In this document: positions 36,582 to 48,886 of the stretch, piece after piece
Layout: each line of letters starts with the position of its first letter
Numbering within the stretch: position 1 is the stretch's first letter
Assembly: GCF_905220365.1 (NCBI RefSeq)
Contig: NC_061139.1
Coordinates: 13,291,001-13,355,000 of the forward strand
DNA length: 64,000 bases
Reading direction: 5' to 3'
DNA from: Vanessa cardui
Lineage: Eukaryota > Arthropoda > Insecta > Lepidoptera > Nymphalidae
Program-made: the position numbers and the translations under genes
Notes under the pieces: generated by a model
What the model was told of the DNA's origin: nothing
Database searches by the model: none
What the model saw: only the letters and a program-made list of their open reading frames with translations

Positions 36582-36691
36582 ATTCTGGAAATGTCAAAAA
36601 CAGGTACTTCAGTACCTGTTTTTGACTTCGGGCTTGAGATTCAGGGTTTGATTTCAAATCAAACCCTGAATCTCAAGCCCGAATTCTGGAA
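36582..36691. repeat. Double perfect palindrome flanked by a 9-bp direct repeat
   Basis: Hairpin 1: GTCAAAAACAGGTACT (36593-36608) pairs exactly with 36611-36626 around a 2-nt spacer. Hairpin 2 follows with no gap: 28-bp arms 36627-36654 and 36656-36683 around a single base at 36655. ATTCTGGAA occurs at 36582-36590 and again at 36683-36691, so the ~92-bp palindromic insert is bracketed by direct repeats. No such structure is expected from the known repeat families here. Confidence 0.9.
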
Positions 36692-37139
36692 GTTGTCCTG
36701 TGTAGTGTATCTAGTGTAGTACACAAGAGAGAATAAGCATGTTGACCGAAATCAGTGAACAGCATTACTTGTTGTATACTGATAAATTGTAAGATCGTGA
36801 ATGTAAAAAAATATGAAACAAATATTATTAAATACTGCTTTCTAAAATATTTTTTATAAATATCGATAGGCTAGTTTGATTACCGGAAGAAGATATTTGT
36901 ACATGCTCAAGATAGATAACACGAATTTGCCGATTATTCTACAACCAAGTAATACTTTGTATCAGTGCAAATGTAATAATAAATATATTTATATAATGCC
37001 GTGACTGCAATACTATTTCAATATAATCTTCAATACTATCGTTTAAATTATTATTCCGCGTGAAAGAAATGTTTTCTATGAGGAAATCTAAATAAGTTGT
37101 ATGGAATTCCAAATCATGCGTATCCTCCAATCCAAATTG

Positions 37140-37226
37140 GAGAAGCGTGATGAACTGTAGCACGCGCCATTTACTAGAGAGGAGGGAGGTCTTTGCCCAG
37201 CCGTGGGACATGACAGGACGGATTGT
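37140..37226 (+). mobile_element. LINE/SINE 3' fragment (CCCAGCCGTGGGACATGACAG)
   Basis: GAGGGAGGTCTTTGCCCAGC then CGTGGGACATGACAGG resembles the terminal segment of lepidopteran RTE-related elements (GCCCAGCAGTGGGAC). Fragment only; the two opposing ORFs that cross it are spurious. Confidence 0.5.
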
Positions 37227-40200
37227 TTTTTCCGCTACTTTAAATCGACATCATAATTTCATAGAACTACACGTGTTACAAATACACTCGACGCGGCTTC
37301 GAAGAACTCACAAAATCTCGGCGCGTTGAATGTAAATAAATTCCTTCGTTCTAATCTTAAAACTACGGACTCTTCAAATGAGGTGCCTTATTTGGTGGTT
37401 CGACATTAAATCATCGATAGAACGTGTCAGCTTTTTGAAATCATAATTAAAGTAACTATTCATAGGAGCGTGACTTTTTTCTTATAAGTTTTTGCCTCGA
37501 AATGACATCACGGCGAAGCGACTGGCTGACAATGGTACCACAAAAAACGCGATCTCTCCGATACGAGCTTTTATTTTAGAGGCATAATGTAATGATGTTT
37601 TGTTGCTTTAAAATTTTAAACAGGTTTCTTAAGGTTTGAAAGAAGCTTTGTCGTGGTCAGTTTGTAAGGTTTAAAATTACATAAGTGTACCAGCTGTGGC
37701 TCGCAGTTTTAACAACTTTAAATTAGAATTATGCTGGCTACTTGAGGTTTATATTGATTTCATTGATTTGATTGCCAATGGTCAATTCAATATGATAACT
37801 CGACCGCAGTCCAATTTATCAAGTCTAGATTTGTAATTGTCTTTCTGGCACTAAACCAGCCAGTTATAATGTGAATATGAGTCACTTTGGTTCAGAAATA
37901 TACAATTGGTAATAACTTGTAAAAGTGCCATCTAACATATTTGTAAGTCACCTCAACTCTCTGATTCCCTACAAACAAATATAATGTGTGATATGAACCC
38001 AATCATTTAAGAAACTCAAAAACCTCCCAATAATAAAACAGCATAATATCATCATCAACTACTCACAAATGTACCCTTTTAAATACACTGTTTATTTTTT
38101 CTATTTAGTCAAATGAAATAATTGCCAGAAGAAAGATAAATTTGTCATTAAATATTTTGCTCTAAAGTATTTATAGAAATAATACGTCCTAAATCATATG
38201 CAAAAATTCATAAATAAACTCTTCCACCGGACCACTCTTAAGATATTTTTTGGCCTTGACTCGACTTTAATAGTTTTTTAATCGTTCTTATAGTTATGTA
38301 ATATTAGGCGCATTGTAAAAACTGGCGCCAGCGCAGGCTGTCAAGGTTATATTCTAACCTTGATTTTGTCGGTTACACCTGTAGCCTATATTTGTTTAGC
38401 ATAGATTTTAATTAACTATTTTTTAAGTCTACAGATGTCGTATTTTTTATAAAGGTAGATGTTGAATAGTCGACGTCGCCCGGACATATTCCGGAACATG
38501 CACACTGCCTTCCAAGATATTCAGAGATTTTTTAGGGTCAAAATCATTCTATAATTTACACTTACGGATGCGGCGAAAACGAATTGTAAAATAAAACAGT
38601 ACACGGCCGCGGCTATCGACACTACAAATTAAATATCGCTAAACCTGCTATCCTATATTTTATGTTTCCACAAGTCAAACAGGCAATCTTTAATATTAAA
38701 TATCTTTACAAAATATTTCAATAGCCTACCAAAGCACATTGAGGGAATCATAATGTGAATTCAAGATATTCAAAACGAATTAAGAGCCAGTTCAATAGTT
38801 TTAGAATTACAAAGTCACGTATCCAGTGTATAACAATGAGCTATATATCGCTGGCGAAGTCATTAGTCTAGTTCCAAACAAGATAATTAGTATGATTTAT
38901 AGGCCTAGGCTAACCTAGGTTCAATACAGGTAGCGAGTGTACACAGCAACTAGCAAACACGAGGCGTCGCTCAGTCTGTTTGTTCATTGTGACTCAACTC
39001 AAGGCTCTCTAGAAACTCAACACGCCATACACTTCACACAACAGCAACAACATAATAATGCGACACCGGATTTTGTATTTTATGCCTCATAATTATAAGC
39101 TATAGTATCACTCGCGTCGAATATTGTTTTTTGCGCATATCGTACGATCAAACGAGGCGTTATGTTACAAATGCACACATACATCGTTTTATGGTTTAAT
39201 TATGTTTACATGTAATAAAATGCGACATATATAATTTTAAATGTTTTAGTGATTACGTGCGCGTATGAAACACACATACCGACCTGGCATAGCAGAGCCT
39301 TAGAGGTGCATCGTGCAATCGCTAAACATGCGATCAATGCTGGCTCGTGCACGTTATGGTATGACACTTATAAGGGACTTAGAATCATTTACATCATTTA
39401 TTATATTAACGTCCTTCTAACTGATTTCGGCCGCGGTAGGGAAACTAAAGACCTAGCCGAATGTCCTACAACCGGGTTGAGAACAAGTAACCTTGTGCTA
39501 CCTCGACTGGGTAGTTACCTCGCACTTATCCTATAGTCAAAACAGCAATACTGAGTTGTTACAGATCCCAACAACGAGTGTAAGCGAGGTCTCAGCGGTG
39601 GTGGCGCAATTACCTTTAGGTTGTCGGCTTGGCCATGTTGATGTAAAATATATTTAAAAAAAGAAAAAAAAATCTTTACGTACGTCCCTAGGCAACAAAA
39701 GTATTAAGCTGGCACCTTGCTAAACCTGGTCTTGAACTAACAGTTTCGACTGAAAAACTTAATAACAGATATCGTGAGTCAACTGTTAAAAAAAATTATA
39801 ACATATATTTAAACTGCGTTGCTGACCTCAACAAGCTTTAGTATAAATATTTTTTTTTATTAGAAAAACAATGACTATAACCCTTGGTAACTGTCAATTA
39901 ACAATAAAAATGGAACGAAGTTATGTCTCTACATAAAGAAGCATCTTAAAATGAAGATGTAATTTAGTTATATAGTATTAAATTTCTGATACAACAGTTA
40001 AATTTATATTCTTCACGCAAGCGAGCGAATCCGCGGGCACTAAACACCTATAAATCTAAAGCAATCAATATACCTATAAAGCGGTTACAATCGTAAAATA
40101 CAGTTGAAGGCAATTGCTAGTTCATTATCATAACAAGTGCAGCTGTTCAGGTCTCCTAGACGGCTGGGGTTACAGACAATTATCGAATACACCATCACAC

Positions 40201-43200
40201 ACCTTGTTACAAAGGCTTAAGACTTAAAATTGCCCGACGCCGCTTAGATTTGTGTTGGTACAACACTGCTGTGACATTATCGGCAATTACTAGTGCTGTT
40301 TGACCTTGGCCGAAGCGTTAGTGTGCGTTACGAGGTCTATGTGTGCGCACGTAACAAGCGTTGTCGTGACTAATGTGTGCGTGTATAATATTTCTATGAC
40401 AATATTGTATTGATACTGCCACTGAACGTTACAGACTGAATAGAAAAACATACAAAGGCGATTTTGATTAGTATTTTTTTATTTACAGTAGGTGGGCGAG
40501 TTTGCGGGTCATACAAACATATATGGTAAGTGGTCACCCATAGATACTCACCCCCACCCGGAAAGAAATATAAAACACCTCTTAGATATTCAATCACGCT
40601 TCTAATGTTATTTTAATGAATAGCCCACCATGTAGGATATATTTTAGTGCGTAAAAATAAGAAACACTATATTTCCCCAGTAATTGCTGAACAATTTAGA
40701 GCCTCTAATTACAAGCTAACTCACGAATACACTCTTACGTACGTACGGAATATCCTGAGTTACCGATGACAGATAAACTTCTAAACAAGTGGATGTATAC
40801 TATGTAATAAAGGGTTTAGATGCCCAGTCTAAATCATAAAAGGAAATTAAATGTTAAAACAAGGGAACAAATGTTATAAAAGCCAATGTAATATCAAAAG
40901 AGTAGGAACGAAAATCTGATAGGGATATTCGAGTGTTAAGTTTATCGGGTATAATTAACAGACTAAGTACGTGCCGGTAACGAGGTGTAGCGCGGACCAC
41001 ACCCACTCCGAGCCAGTATTAGACTTGCAAAACTGTTAATTTAAACATTAGCATGCAACCATCACATTTATTTTTTTCATCGCGAAACGTGACCGTTGTG
41101 AAAGAACGTTTTACAAGTTACACTCTATTTAAGGCGCGTAGAAGGACGATGCGCGTGCGCACGCAACAAGACACGACATGTTAATATATTAACGTATTTA
41201 TTTACTTTTGTATATTTCATTAAATATTCCGTTAATACTAGACATGTAGTTTTTATTATCATATATTTTATCGATACTAACAAGACATATATAAATATAC
41301 AATATTCTTTTACTTATATTTATATTACAATGAGAGAATACTATGTCTACCTATGTTCTTATAACTTTTTGTAGCATGCGTACTCACTAATACAGTTTTT
41401 ACTGAGATACTGGTGAAGAAATCTTTCCTATAATCAAAATATAGGGTCACAACTACTATTTGATTTTACTGTAAACATTTTATCTTAAAATAATGCTTTT
41501 ATTTTATCATAAATGACAGATATATTTGAGCATATTTATTATTTTCCATACATTACATCTGTATTTCTATAAGATGTATGCATCCCGAGTCGTCTTGTCG
41601 TATCTTTGATATAATCAGATTTTATCGTCGTCTGCATGCGCGCGACTTACGAACGTTCCGAGACAAAGGAAATAAAACATCTATTGACAGACGAGGCTTA
41701 CAATTTTTATAGCTCTAAATACGAGCTTCGCACGTAATTATGCTGCTCAGTTACGTGCGTCTGGGACTTAATAGCGCATTAATGCCTCAACGCAGCTTTG
41801 AATTTAGGACTCATCACAAACGAGGACGCCATCGACAGAGTTACACGCACATTCGCTCCTTATAAATGTGGCGCTTTATATAAAAACATCGAAGCGCTGT
41901 ATTGCTTGTTTCGTCATGTCAGTTTATCTATATTTGTATACTTTAATTTTGAAGCATCAAAATTATTTATTGATATCAAGGTAAAAACTATCACTGGTTC
42001 AGCATGACGAGAGCCGCTGAAAAAGATTCTGCGATTGTTTCTTAGATTAGTTTTGTAATTATTATTTTACGATAAGATCGCTTAATACCGTAGGTGTGTT
42101 ATCATCTACAAATTCACTAATTGTACATAATGACTTTGTGGATTGTCGAGAGGATGTTACGTATAATTCGCCAATATTCAGAACGCAAATATCAATCCAT
42201 ATTTTTCTTTAAATTTCTTAATTGCCATTTAGCTACCAAAAATATAGATCTACCAAGGGAGGCTTGTAAAACTTGGCACCATAAAGTCAAGTCCATAAGT
42301 CCAAATTATTTTAGTGGATCTATCCAATCGGCCTAGTGATAAGTTCATCATTTTTTACACTGATTATATTAAGTGTGACAATTTTTACACTAAACCAAAA
42401 CATTATATCAGAGATAGTATCGTTAACATTGTCATACTTCACCTGTTTTCTTTTCATTTAAGAACTAATTAGGTATTATTAGCAAACAAAACTATCGCAT
42501 GTTTGTTCCCCGCAAGATAAGGTAAGTCATTTATGAATATGATAAATAAAAGAGGTCCTAGAATTGATATTTGAGGGAACGCCATAGTAAATAACACCAA
42601 AGATGTTTTTCTTAGCAACTTAACATTCAGTGCCTTCGACCAGGCTCATAGATATTCTAAATGAGCTCGATTACCGCATCGGTTTAAGTCCGATCCCTTG
42701 TGAATCTAAATTGTTTTCTATAAAAAAAAATCTGATAAAGTGACATAGTAAGAGTGTAGGTTTTAAAAGCTTAACCCGATTGTCTAGTGTTGACACGAAT
42801 CTTAAATTATTTGAACCTCAAGAACTACTAGATTTAAATTTAAAATCGTTCTACATCTCCCACAAATCAGGAGACGTCTTATAGTAAGATCTTTTTAATA
42901 TGACTTAAAGGTCACAGATTCAATATAAATGTTTCAATCACAGTAGGTTCCTATTTCGTTATATCAAAATCATATTATTTAAGAAAGCAATTTCGTTCGA
43001 GAGGAATCAATGAGAAACTCATTTGTTCACGTAGTCACTTCTTTTCATGTAAGAAATTACACGATTAATTCTACGAGTACATACCCTTGATGAAAGAAAC
43101 CAATTTTATCCAATTTAACGATAACGAATGATAGCCAAGTATAAATAGTACCGATGTATTTTAAATTTTATGAAGTTTGGGAGCTTAAATAGATAATTAC

Positions 43201-43719
43201 AATTGACTCAGCAGGCGAAAGAAACTCAAATGGCTCCAATTTATTAGTGCCAGCACACCGATGGTAATATTCAATTAATCATATGGTGCTCATTTTAATT
43301 GGTGTATAGCTTAGCAACACATGAGGTACCACTGACTTATAACACATCCCGATCAAACAATAGTAGTAAATAATGTTGTATTACGGTTTAAGGTTGTAAC
43401 AGACACCAGTGACATAACATCTCGTAATGTTTGTGAAGCATTGGTGGTGATGATAAGGAATTGTCAGTATTTCTTTCATGGCGAATTTATAGCGGTGGTG
43501 AATACTTACGATATACAGACAAATGTGCCGATGATATAAAAAATACAAACATAAATGTTTCGATCACAAACGATATTGGATAAAGAAAGTCTGTAGTACA
43601 TATAGCATAAAACGATTTCTACTTCAATAAAGTACTACGAGCTAACAGCGTAATAAAAGTAAAGAAATAATCTCTTAAATAGTAAGACCTCATTTAAAAA
43701 CTAATTGTTAAGTGCAGAT
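37227..43719. other. No gene seen; mosaic of AT-rich and islet sequence
   Basis: GC-richer, non-repetitive islets lie at about 38930-39010 (includes GTCGCTCAGTCTG), 40310-40380, 40970-41180 (GATGCGCGTGCGCACGC) and 41615-41790. A 9-bp hairpin TCAAGGTTA/TAACCTTGA is at 38341-38363. Family B-like debris is at about 39440-39600 and 40486-40600. ORFs of 60-95 codons have no recognisable motif. Confidence 0.45.
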
Positions 43720-44060
43720 AAATCAATAGAACGAGCAATTAAAGCCGCTTCGAATCTTAACAGCTCGATCAGCTTCTAATACTTTATTTTTACATTCGAG
43801 CACTCCTTGCGCCTCGTACACGTGTCTATATCCGAAACTTGTTTACGCTTAATCTAACATCTCGTTGCCTTGACTCGACCAGCTGAGTCTTAAGCACCAA
43901 CACTGTAACACGCGACTTCAGAGCCTAACTCTATCGCAGCAAAGGTCGTTATTCCTCGGACATCGCGTGCGGTTACAGCTCTCTGTCAACTGTCGGTGGC
44001 GGCAGTGTGTCTGTTTACCATGCCGGGCCGGCACACCAATGTAACGTCAAGTGCGGCAGT
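43720..44060. promoter_or_regulatory. Candidate regulatory block
   Basis: Complex sequence of roughly even base composition, with TACACGTGTC (E-box), CGACCAGCTGAGTC, CGGTGGCGGCAGTGTG and CCGGGCCGGC, and no ORF. Together with 44340-44560 (GAGTGACGTCGCCACG, GGACAGGTTTAATG) it forms a GC-enriched interval just outside the TTAA element. Function is inferred from composition only. Confidence 0.25.
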
Positions 44061-45475
44061 TATGTTTTATTGCTCGCCTGTTTTGTTGGTACAATCAAGA
44101 ACAAAACTATTACAACTTAAATATAATATTCCACTCGAAATATAATCTTATTTCAATCGTATAAGGTTCCACTTTTATTGCATCTTGTAACGTTTTGTCG
44201 AGCAACGGTGTCAGTGATGTACGTTCAGTGCAAAACAAATGAATAGAAGCTAAACTACATTCGTCTCTGTTCAGCAGATGGAAATAGACAAGGAGATGGC
44301 TTTCTAAATTTGTCTTGTAATTTTGTTTTATGGGACGCTAAAGAGTTGCATCCCGGAGTGACGTCGCCACGTTGTGGTCGCTGGTGACTCGGTTACACAG
44401 TACGTTTGCTCGGAACGACTTTGTCATCGTTATTACGGGACAGGTTTAATGTTTGTTCCTGCGGGCATTATGTTTAAAGGGTGCACGTCCGCAAATGGAT
44501 TGCGACAATGACGATTTAAAGACGAACGGCGACGAACAGTGCTATCGCCGCGTTGAGGTGCTAAAATAAAACCATTTATTTGTTTCAAAGTTCCAACTGT
44601 ATGTATCCTCTTTTCAAAAATAACATGACTCAAATAAATACTTGAATCGAAACATTCAGTCTATATTAAACCTAATATTATGACGATAAGAATCATATTC
44701 GCTTGTTTTAAATGTGTTTTTGTGAAATTTATATTTGATTACTTAATTTTTCTTCAAGGACAACCTGTATTATGTTATAGCTGAATTAAAATATAATAAA
44801 TATTTATCTTAATGAATAAATATATGTATCGATAGTGTTAAAAGATAAGCGAAGTATTCATTAACTATATCTATTTAAGGGGACTACATGAGCTAAATGC
44901 AAGTTTTAAAATGCCAAAAAGTATATAATCCAATGCAATAAACCAAATGAAAAAAATATATGTTAATCTTCAGGATAGATGCTAGTTATTAATTGTGTTG
45001 AAAACATGATGTAATTAATTTGGTACGATAGAAAAAAATCGCAAAGTTACCTCTAAAAAAGTCTTTTTTTGTTTTTTAACTACACTTATATACCTTCAAT
45101 AATTTTGGTCTTTTGTCAGATTATTCTACAAACAATTTACTAAAAATTCATTATCTTAATTATTTAGTAAAATCAATAGATTTTTTTAAAATCAGATTTT
45201 CTTATTTTCGACCAAAATGCGTAAGCATGTGTGCGTGAGCGCCTCGTACAGACACTGCCGGCCGAGGCCTGTTGCTATACAGACGTGTCGCTCTTTTCAC
45301 CGCATCGTTGCGAATAAAATCTCGTAGATTTTATTTTTGTGTAATTTTAATTGTAAATTAATTGTCGAATATTATTCTTTTTTGTAAATAAATATATTAA
45401 GTTAAAATAGTCTAGTTGTAGTTTGCCGTTTATTTTTTTATTAAGTTATTTTTTATAAAGTTTAATTTTGTAAAC

Positions 45476-45820
45476 ATGGGAAATAAAGTACAATCTGTGA
45501 AGAAAACTAAAAAACGTTCATATAAATTAAAAAGCCGAACATATGAAAGATAATATGAAAAGGTAAGAGTATTTAATTAGTAAACATATATATAAATATA
45601 TATATTTTATAAATAATGATTATTGGAAACATTTATTAAAAACAATGCAATTAGTTCGCATAGAATCAGATTTTTCGACATATTTCTTACAGTCACCATG
45701 GAGTATTTGGTATTGACCAAACTTGGACTTGCTTGCATTGGCATTGCATTGGCAAGCAAGTCCAAGAAGAATGTGCGGGTTCGATCCCCGCACTCTGAAC
45801 TAAAATTTTATTATTTTTAA
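45476..45820 (+). other. Possible short spliced transcript inside the TTAA element
   Basis: An ATG at 45476 opens a 25-codon basic ORF (start MGNKVQSVKKTKKRSYK) closed by TAA at 45551. A good donor AG|GTAAGAG follows at 45563, and an acceptor TATTTCTTACAG ends at 45692. Just after the acceptor, CACCATGG at 45695-45702 opens a 40-codon ORF to 45820. That ORF is made largely of the hairpin and T-arm sequence, giving LGLACIGIALASK and then basic residues. Splice-like signals and ATG context are seen; whether anything is transcribed is unknown. Neither peptide belongs to a family I recognise, and chance occurrence is likely. Confidence 0.2.
45722..45793 (+). repeat. 15-bp perfect hairpin followed by a tRNA T-arm-like fold
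   Basis: CTTGGACTTGCTTGC (45722-45736) pairs exactly with 45752-45766; the 15-nt loop holds near-repeats of GCATTG. Six bases later GTGCGGG-TTCGATC-CCCGCAC (45773-45793) is a 7-bp stem with a 7-nt loop identical in form to a tRNA T arm and B box (GGTTCGATCC). A complete tRNA cloverleaf is not found upstream. Confidence 0.75.
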
Positions 45821-45831
45821 AGGACTATATT

Positions 45832-45858
45832 TAAAAATATATATATATATATATATTA
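45832..45858 (+). repeat. (AT)n microsatellite
   Basis: About ten uninterrupted AT units directly after the T-arm-like fold, inside the TTAA element. Confidence 0.9.
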
Positions 45859-46041
45859 TAATTATTAAAATTTAATTGCTAACAACTATGCATTTATTTT
45901 TTCAGAATTAAGAAAATCGAAAAAAAATAACACGGAAGCTATTTCTATTACGTTAGAATTTAATTTTATCAATTTTGTTTATAATAGGAAATATAGTTAT
46001 GTATGGATGAAATTTAATAATAAAAAAAAAAAAATACAAAT

Positions 46042-46128
46042 TAGCACATCACATGAATATTTAGTGGTGCTTGCCTGGGTTTGAACCCGCAATAAGATGC
46101 GCGCGTTCTACCCACTGGGCCATCTCGA
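46042..46128 (-). mobile_element. SINE family 1 head nested in the TTAA element
   Basis: The minus strand reads TCGAGATGGCCCAGTGGG, then GCGGGTTCAAACCC (B box) and ATATTCATGTGATGTGCTAA. The part between the A and B boxes has lost several bases. An A-rich run precedes it on the plus strand. Confidence 0.75.
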
Positions 46129-48647
46129 AATATGTAATTGTTGTGAACCAAAGAACTAAAATATTTAGAAGTGTCATATACGTAATTCAATATTTTTTAA
46201 AGATTGGAAATAGTATCAATTGAATAGTACAAATTTTAGCTCGTAGCTTCAGTGAAAGTGGGTGAAATATTGACTGCAAGTATCCAAGATATTTTAATAA
46301 CGAACGACGACAAACGAATAATTTAAAAAAAAATATTTTAATAAAAAAATTGAAACGAAATTTATTTGTTTTTTTGTTAAACCAAAAATAAATAAAAATA
46401 TTTGAATTTAATTGAATCAGTTTTATTTCAAATATCAGTCAAAAACAATACAAATAATTCTAATATCCAAACTATTTTTATGAGATTTATGACTAAACCC
46501 ACTGTGATTGACCGAGTTAACCAATAATTCTACTAAACCGACTTGACGATATTATTTTTATAGTAACTTTTTGATGCTGACTTTTTTAACTTAATTTTTT
46601 TTCTTTGTGTACCGATATTAATAAAATGAACAAACTCTACGCTTTTTGTCAGTGTACAAATTACGAACAGTTCCAATTTTATTTAATAAATCGTTTAACA
46701 AACTTATAAAATTTAAAAATAGGTACGATTTAATATTTAGTATTACAACTAATTGAATTGATACAGTAAAAATTAAAGAAAAAAATTGTTTAAATTAACA
46801 ATTTTTTGTACATAAAATAATAATAATTTATGTTTAATTAATTCAGTTTAATTTTATCATAATTTTTTAAATGACACAAAAAAATTAAAATATTTCTGTT
46901 GACCTGTCTATTTTTAAGAAATCTATGATTGATAGAATTGATAGAATTGACTTCGCTTCGCTTTCGCTCGGCGCGGCGCGCGGCGGTTCGGCGCCATCTG
47001 TTGGAATATTCAGGCGTAACCTCGCCGCCTCGCTAAGCGTAGTGCGCGCGGGGACATGCCGTTTTTGTCGTTAGTGTAAGTGTGTGCGCGTGATTCTCAA
47101 GGGCAATTAGCTCCTGTAGTCCCCTTAATGATCGTTAATGGTGTTTGTACTAAACGAAGCGTAATTACGAATACTAATATTATTGATTACTGTGGATTCA
47201 CTTACGTCATTGTCAGTCGGATGGCTGACTTGTTCGGGAATAATGAGAGGTGACTTTTGAGTTTAATATATCTAATTCCATATCGATATAGTTTATACTA
47301 TGATACTTATACTTGTATTACCTTTTCACACGAAAGACAAAAATACTTTCGGCGTTTTAGCAATAGTTGTATTTTATTTATCAAACCGCAACCTACTATA
47401 ATTAATGAATAACGTAAGTGAAATCTGATTTTATTTGATTGCTTAAAAGTCTCTCAATCACGAAGGCGCGCCCCTCCACTACACTAAAATTTAGCGCATT
47501 TAGTACAAAGAATGCTCGTGTTTAAAAGACGTCTTAGTGTGCGTGTAATGACTAATATAAGACAAAGAAAATAAAAAAACAAATTAGATTATATTTCTTA
47601 AGGCACGCCGAGAGTTGTGTGGTGGGGCGCGTCATTGTGAATGAACACATCTATAATATCTATAAATCAGTTTATAGTGCGTACCTATAGCTATTATTAT
47701 ATTTAAGCTATTTACTAGTTTAGTTATTGCGTGGGTCAATCATTCAACTGAATTGAAACCTGTCTTTTCCACTTGAATACTGCAAATACTTTTTGCGCCG
47801 GTGACAACACAATACACTCAAGTCAAGTTTTAACTCGATAATTTAGCTTTTATTTGACCTTTTACTTGCATTAAAAGTTTTTATATAAAGTCATAATTTG
47901 TTTTACTTTTTGCGACGCTACGAAGTCGGTATATTTTTTAATGTTATATCAACTAACCATTAATCGAATCTCTAAGCCCCCACTGAACTGAGAGGCAGTT
48001 TTTTCACCTAACTATTTACGGTTAAAGCAAGTTCAAGCCGGTATGATGTAATGTTTCCGCCTTGTATTTCTGATTTAAATTGCTAATTAAATTTATATTT
48101 TTTTTTTCCCAAACACTAACACACGCAAGATTCTGCTCAGTAACACATACTTATATTCTTATTATTCGAGATAAAATGGAACAAACAAGTCGCTAATTTA
48201 AATTCAAATTCACTGGAACACGTCATTATGATCTATTAAAAGATTTACATCCAGAAAAAAAAAACAGCTCGCAACGCGCTTGAGAAACACCGCTCGAATT
48301 TGAACCGCTAAACTGTGATATGGATTTGAAATCTCAATCATCTTGTCCGCTGAACATACACGGACAGAATTGCACTTATTATATGTCGATAGCTCAATGG
48401 TATTCCCGCCGCCCTAGCGAACGAATGTCGCAGTTTCATTCCTACACGTTAGGCTTTTGTCGTCGGTGTACACACGCTCAACTGGAGGGTGAAATGGGAA
48501 ATATCGAATATTAGGAATTGTTTGCAATCAAGTATTTGTATTTTAACAAAAAAGTGAGATTGATGGATAGATATCGGAATAAGACGAGGGAAGATGATGA
48601 TAAAAACTTAATGCAAGTTAGGACAATCTCATTGTTGCATTGGCAGA

Positions 48648-48886
48648 GCCGAGATGAACCAGTGGTTAGAACGCTTATATCTTAACCGATGATTACCAGG
48701 CAAATACCACTGAATTTACCACTTCATTTGAGTTTATAATTCATCTCAAGCTCGTCGGTGAATAAAAACATCACGAGAAAAACTGCATGTGTCTCATTTC
48801 AAAGAAATATTGTCACATGTGAATCCACTAACCTTTTCCTCTAAAGAGGAGGCCTTAGCCCAGCAGTGGGAAATTTACAAGTTGTA
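48648..48886 (+). mobile_element. SINE family 1, diverged with deleted B box
   Basis: GAGATGAACCAGTGGTTAGAA, then CCGATGATTACCAGGCAAAT, where most of the B box is missing, AAAACATCACGAGAAAAACTG and AGCCCAGCAGTGGGAAATTT. More diverged than the other long copies. Confidence 0.8.

Larger units (their letters stand above)
44879..47124. mobile_element. TTAA-flanked non-autonomous DNA transposon candidate
   Basis: GGGGACTACATGAGCTAA (44879-44896) and its inverse TTAGCTCCTGTAGTCCCC (47107-47124) are 18-bp terminal inverted repeats with one mismatch. Each is bordered outside by TTAA (44875-44878 and 47125-47128). A TTAA duplication is the hallmark of piggyBac-superfamily insertion. Inside is very AT-rich DNA with two GC-rich zones (about 45225-45310 and 46950-47095), a hairpin plus T-arm-like fold (45722-45793), an (AT)n run and a SINE fragment. 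No transposase ORF remains, so any movement would need a source in trans. The family is unnamed here. Confidence 0.7.
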
